Part shown: piece by piece, positions 5,335-7,510 of the stretch
Position numbering within the stretch: the stretch's first letter is position 1
Layout: each line of letters begins with the position of its first letter
Assembly (NCBI GenBank): GCA_033720855.1
Contig: JAWWBR010000160.1
Span: 1 to 7,510, forward strand
Source of the DNA: SMXQ01 sp033720855
Lineage (GTDB): Bacteria > Pseudomonadota > Alphaproteobacteria > SMXQ01
Direction of reading: 5' to 3'
Length of the DNA: 7,510 nt
Position numbers and translations under genes: made by a program
Notes under the pieces: generated by a model
Told to the model about the DNA's origin: nothing
Database searches by the model: none
What the model saw: the letters and a program-made list of their open reading frames with translations, nothing else

Positions 5335-7440
5335 CTAGACTAGGTTGAGCTCGCGGATGCCGCGCAGCATGGGCAGCCAATCGCCCAACAGCGCCTGCGG
5401 CCAGAAGACCTTGAGAAAGACGTGGAACAGGAGGTACCACAGCGTCCACATGATGCCCGAGATCGCCAGCGTCAGGGTCCAGCTTTCCCGCGCCTCGAAG
5501 CGCACATAGGCGACCATGAACACCAGGATCGCGGGCAACAGGCCGATCACCTGGGCGGCGAGGATGTAGCCCGTGCACCACAGCAGGTAGCGCAACGCGC
5601 GGATATAGATGGTGCGCGATGCGAGATCGCCGTAATCGACCTGGATGTCGAAATGCACGTCGTCCTCGGCGGTCTGCTGGCCGGCCACGTTTTCCCCCTG
5701 GGGCCCCTTTTCACGGGGTGCGAGCACCAGCGTGGACGCCACCAGGACGACGGTGAAGAAGGTGCCGAAATAGCCGATCGCCGTCGGCGTCAGCTTGGCC
5801 TCCATGTCCCATTGCGCCGATCCCACGAAGGCCACGACGAACAGCGCGCCGATCAGGATCGAGAATGGCAGATCCGGGTTCCGGAGATAATCCCACTGCA
5901 CCTGGAAGCGGCGGCGGTCGGCCGCTTGACCGCCGGCCCGCCCCCTGAGCCGCGCAACCAACGGCCAGGCCAGGGAGATGAAGGTGATGGCCAGGATGAC
6001 GATGACCGCGGGGCGCTCGAGCCATTCGAATTCCCATCTGGAATAGGAGATGAACAGGTAACGCTCGATCAGCGCCCCGAGCACGAAGCCCAGCACCAGC
6101 GGCGGCCGCGGCCAGCGCAGCCGCTTCATCAGCCATCCCAAAGTGCCGAACAACATCAGGGCATAGAGATCCCCCCACGACTTGTGGCCCTGGAAGGCGC
6201 CGAGGAAGACCACCGACAGCACCACCGGCACCAGCACCCCGGCGCGGATGGTGGCGATCTTGGCCAGCTTGTCGGCGAAGGTGAAGCAGATGCCGGCGCC
6301 GATGATATTGGCGAAGGCCACCGACCACACCATGGTGTAGGTGAGATCCAGCTTTTCGGTCAGCATCTTGGGCCCCGGCACGATGCCGTGGATCAGGAAG
6401 GCGCCGAGCAACAGCGCCATCGAGGCCGAGCCGGGGACGCCGAAGGCGATGGTCGGCACCAGGGCGCCGCCCTCCTTGGCGTTGTTGGAGCTTTCCGAGG
6501 CGATGACGCCCCGGATATCGCCCTTGCCGAAGGTTTGCTGGGCGCCGGGGATGGTGCGCACGGCATGGCCATAGGCCACCCAATCGACCACCGAGGCGCC
6601 GATGCCCGGGATCGAGCCGAGCCCGGCACCGATCAGCCCGCAGCGCAGCACCAGGAACCAGTTCCTGAAGACGTCCTTGATCCCTTCGTACTGGCCCTTG
6701 CCGCCGATTTTCTCGCTGTTGGCGGCGACCGACTGGCGGGTGATCATCAGGTCGGCCAGTTCGGGAATGGCGAATATGCCCAGCGCGAAGGGAACCAGGG
6801 GCAGGCCATCCCACAGGTATTGCGAGTCGAAGGTCCAGCGCAGGGTGCCGGTCTGCCGGTCGTCGCCGATGGTCGAGACCAGGACGCCCAACGCCGCGGC
6901 CAGCATGCCCTTGACCGGGGTCGACCCGGACAGGACCGCGACCAGGGACAGGCCGAAGATGCAGATGGCGAACATCTCGGGCTGCGAGAAGGACAGCATG
7001 AAGGGCCTGAGCACCGGCAGGCTGACGGCTAGCAGCAGGGCGCCGAACAGCCCGCCGGCGACCGACGCGGTGAAGGCGGCGCCGAAGGCGCGCGACGCCT
7101 CGCCCCGGCGCGCCATGGGATAGCCGTCGAGAATGGTCGCCGCCGAGCCGGTGGTGCCGGGGACGCCGAACAGCACCGCCGGAATGGTATCCGACGTCAC
7201 CGTGACGGAGCCCAGGCCGAGCATCATGGCGATCGCCGAATAGGGGTCCATGGCGTAGGTGAAGGGCAGCAGCAGGGACAGGCCGACCAAGCCGCCGAGG
7301 CCCGGGATCACGCCGATCACCAGGCCCATCAGCACGCCCGAGACGAGAAATGCGATGCGCGTGGGATCCGACAGGATGACGATCGCCTGCATCGCCATCT
7401 CGAACATCGAATCGAATCCGACCCCGGCCTGTAAATCCAT
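5335..7440 (-). CDS. Fused TctA-TctB membrane subunit of a tripartite tricarboxylate transporter
   Basis: A 701-residue inner-membrane permease that would carry out ion-coupled uptake of the acid delivered by a TctC-type receptor. Residues 1-500 are TctA: GVIPGLGG (43-50), FGVPGTTGSAATILDGYPMA (91-110), SIPGIGASVVDWVAYG (276-291), then ESSNNAKEGGALVPT (316-330) and FGVPGSAS (333-340). The GVPG motif occurs in both halves, as in the family's internal duplication. About a dozen hydrophobic segments lie between 28 and 498. A basic linker (499-515) leads to a TctB-like part with hydrophobic segments at about 524-542, 555-573, 615-648 and 655-685, and a charged acidic loop at about 575-610. TctA and TctB are usually separate proteins of about 500 and 150 residues, so this is a fusion. 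The ATG at 7440 has GGGGGG 8 nt upstream. An in-frame ATG at 7470 sits inside a palindrome next to a probable -10 box and is less likely. The gene is convergent with the TctC-like gene, which is atypical because TTT genes usually share one operon. Confidence 0.93.
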   Translation of the reverse strand: MDLQAGVGFDSMFEMAMQAIVILSDPTRIAFLVSGVLMGLVIGVIPGLGGLVGLSLLLPFTYAMDPYSAIAMMLGLGSVTVTSDTIPAVLFGVPGTTGSAATILDGYPMARRGEASRAFGAAFTASVAGGLFGALLLAVSLPVLRPFMLSFSQPEMFAICIFGLSLVAVLSGSTPVKGMLAAALGVLVSTIGDDRQTGTLRWTFDSQYLWDGLPLVPFALGIFAIPELADLMITRQSVAANSEKIGGKGQYEGIKDVFRNWFLVLRCGLIGAGLGSIPGIGASVVDWVAYGHAVRTIPGAQQTFGKGDIRGVIASESSNNAKEGGALVPTIAFGVPGSASMALLLGAFLIHGIVPGPKMLTEKLDLTYTMVWSVAFANIIGAGICFTFADKLAKIATIRAGVLVPVVLSVVFLGAFQGHKSWGDLYALMLFGTLGWLMKRLRWPRPPLVLGFVLGALIERYLFISYSRWEFEWLERPAVIVILAITFISLAWPLVARLRGRAGGQAADRRRFQVQWDYLRNPDLPFSILIGALFVVAFVGSAQWDMEAKLTPTAIGYFGTFFTVVLVASTLVLAPREKGPQGENVAGQQTAEDDVHFDIQVDYGDLASRTIYIRALRYLLWCTGYILAAQVIGLLPAILVFMVAYVRFEARESWTLTLAISGIMWTLWYLLFHVFLKVFWPQALLGDWLPMLRGIRELNLV

Positions 7441-7448
7441 CGTCCAAA

Positions 7449-7454
7449 CCCCCC
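7449..7454 (-). promoter_or_regulatory. Ribosome binding site of the TctAB fusion gene
   Basis: On the minus strand GGGGGG precedes the ATG at 7440 by 8 nt. It is G-rich rather than a perfect GGAGG but well spaced, and it supports this start over the in-frame ATG at 7470. Confidence 0.5.
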
Positions 7455-7460
7455 AGTTCC

Positions 7461-7478
7461 GGCGCCCCATGGGGCGCC
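7461..7478. repeat. Perfect 18-bp palindrome upstream of TctAB
   Basis: GGCGCCCCATGGGGCGCC reads identically on both strands across all 18 bases. It lies 21-38 nt upstream of the chosen TctAB start and just downstream of a TATAAA box, so it would cover the transcription start or the first bases of the leader. It could be a repressor operator or a stable 5'-leader hairpin. Confidence 0.6.
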
Positions 7479-7486
7479 CCGCCCTT

Positions 7487-7492
7487 TTTATA
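7487..7492 (-). promoter_or_regulatory. Candidate -10 box of the TctAB promoter
   Basis: On the minus strand TATAAA matches five of six bases of the sigma-70 -10 consensus and stands out in GC-rich surroundings. A -35 element at the usual 17-nt spacing would fall on or beyond the right edge, so it cannot be seen. The predicted transcript start is near 7480, giving a leader of about 40 nt to the ATG at 7440. Confidence 0.45.
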
Positions 7493-7510
7493 GGGGCGAC
7501 CGGTATCCCG

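Noticed and set aside
5422..7032. Plus-strand open frame of about 536 codons opposite TctAB
   Set aside because: The predicted product is charged and His/Gln/Asp-rich, typical of the antisense of a membrane protein in GC-rich DNA; the minus strand carries clear TctA and TctB features.
7441..7470. Ten-residue longer start for TctAB (ATG at 7470)
   Set aside because: It lies in the middle of an 18-bp palindrome about 17 nt from a TATAAA box, leaving almost no leader. The extra residues resemble no TctA N-terminus, and the ATG at 7440 has a better-placed G-rich site.

Overview
The window is clearly GC-rich, with many long open frames on both strands. It holds four protein-coding genes in two divergent/convergent blocks. 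The gene content (a UbiD-type decarboxylase, a xanthine-dehydrogenase-type molybdenum hydroxylase and a tripartite tricarboxylate (TTT) transporter) and the base composition suggest the chromosome of a high-GC proteobacterium. An alphaproteobacterium of the Rhodospirillales or Hyphomicrobiales kind is most likely, but this is inferred from style, not from a marker gene. No rRNA, tRNA, insertion sequence, phage gene or CRISPR array was seen.

Layout from left to right. Positions 1-2232, minus strand: the molybdopterin-binding large subunit of a xanthine dehydrogenase/CoxL-like hydroxylase. Its 3' end runs off the left edge, just before the expected catalytic-glutamate motif. Positions 2233-2377: a divergent promoter region with several dyads. 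Positions 2378-4048, plus strand: a UbiD-family decarboxylase with the expected prenyl-FMN and metal residues. Positions 4150-5259, plus strand: a periplasmic TctC-type solute-binding protein with a strange Cys/Arg/Lys tail. Positions 5283-5320: a strong intrinsic terminator. Positions 5335-7440, minus strand: a single-chain fusion of the TTT membrane subunits TctA and TctB, convergent with the binding protein. To its right lie a TATAAA box and a perfect 18-bp palindrome.

Taken together, the genes look like an uptake-and-processing locus for an organic acid, possibly an aromatic or heteroaromatic carboxylate. The TTT system would import the acid, the molybdenum enzyme would hydroxylate or oxidise it (or a derivative), and the UbiD enzyme would remove or add a carboxylate. 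The substrate cannot be read from the sequence. The FAD and 2Fe-2S subunits of the hydroxylase, and a UbiX-type prenyltransferase to make prFMN, are not in the window.

The families themselves are known. The points most worth a second look are the NCKR-NCKR-Lys8 tail on the binding protein, the split and convergent TTT genes, the AYRSSGR active-site loop of the hydroxylase, and the palindrome just downstream of the TATAAA box of the transporter gene.
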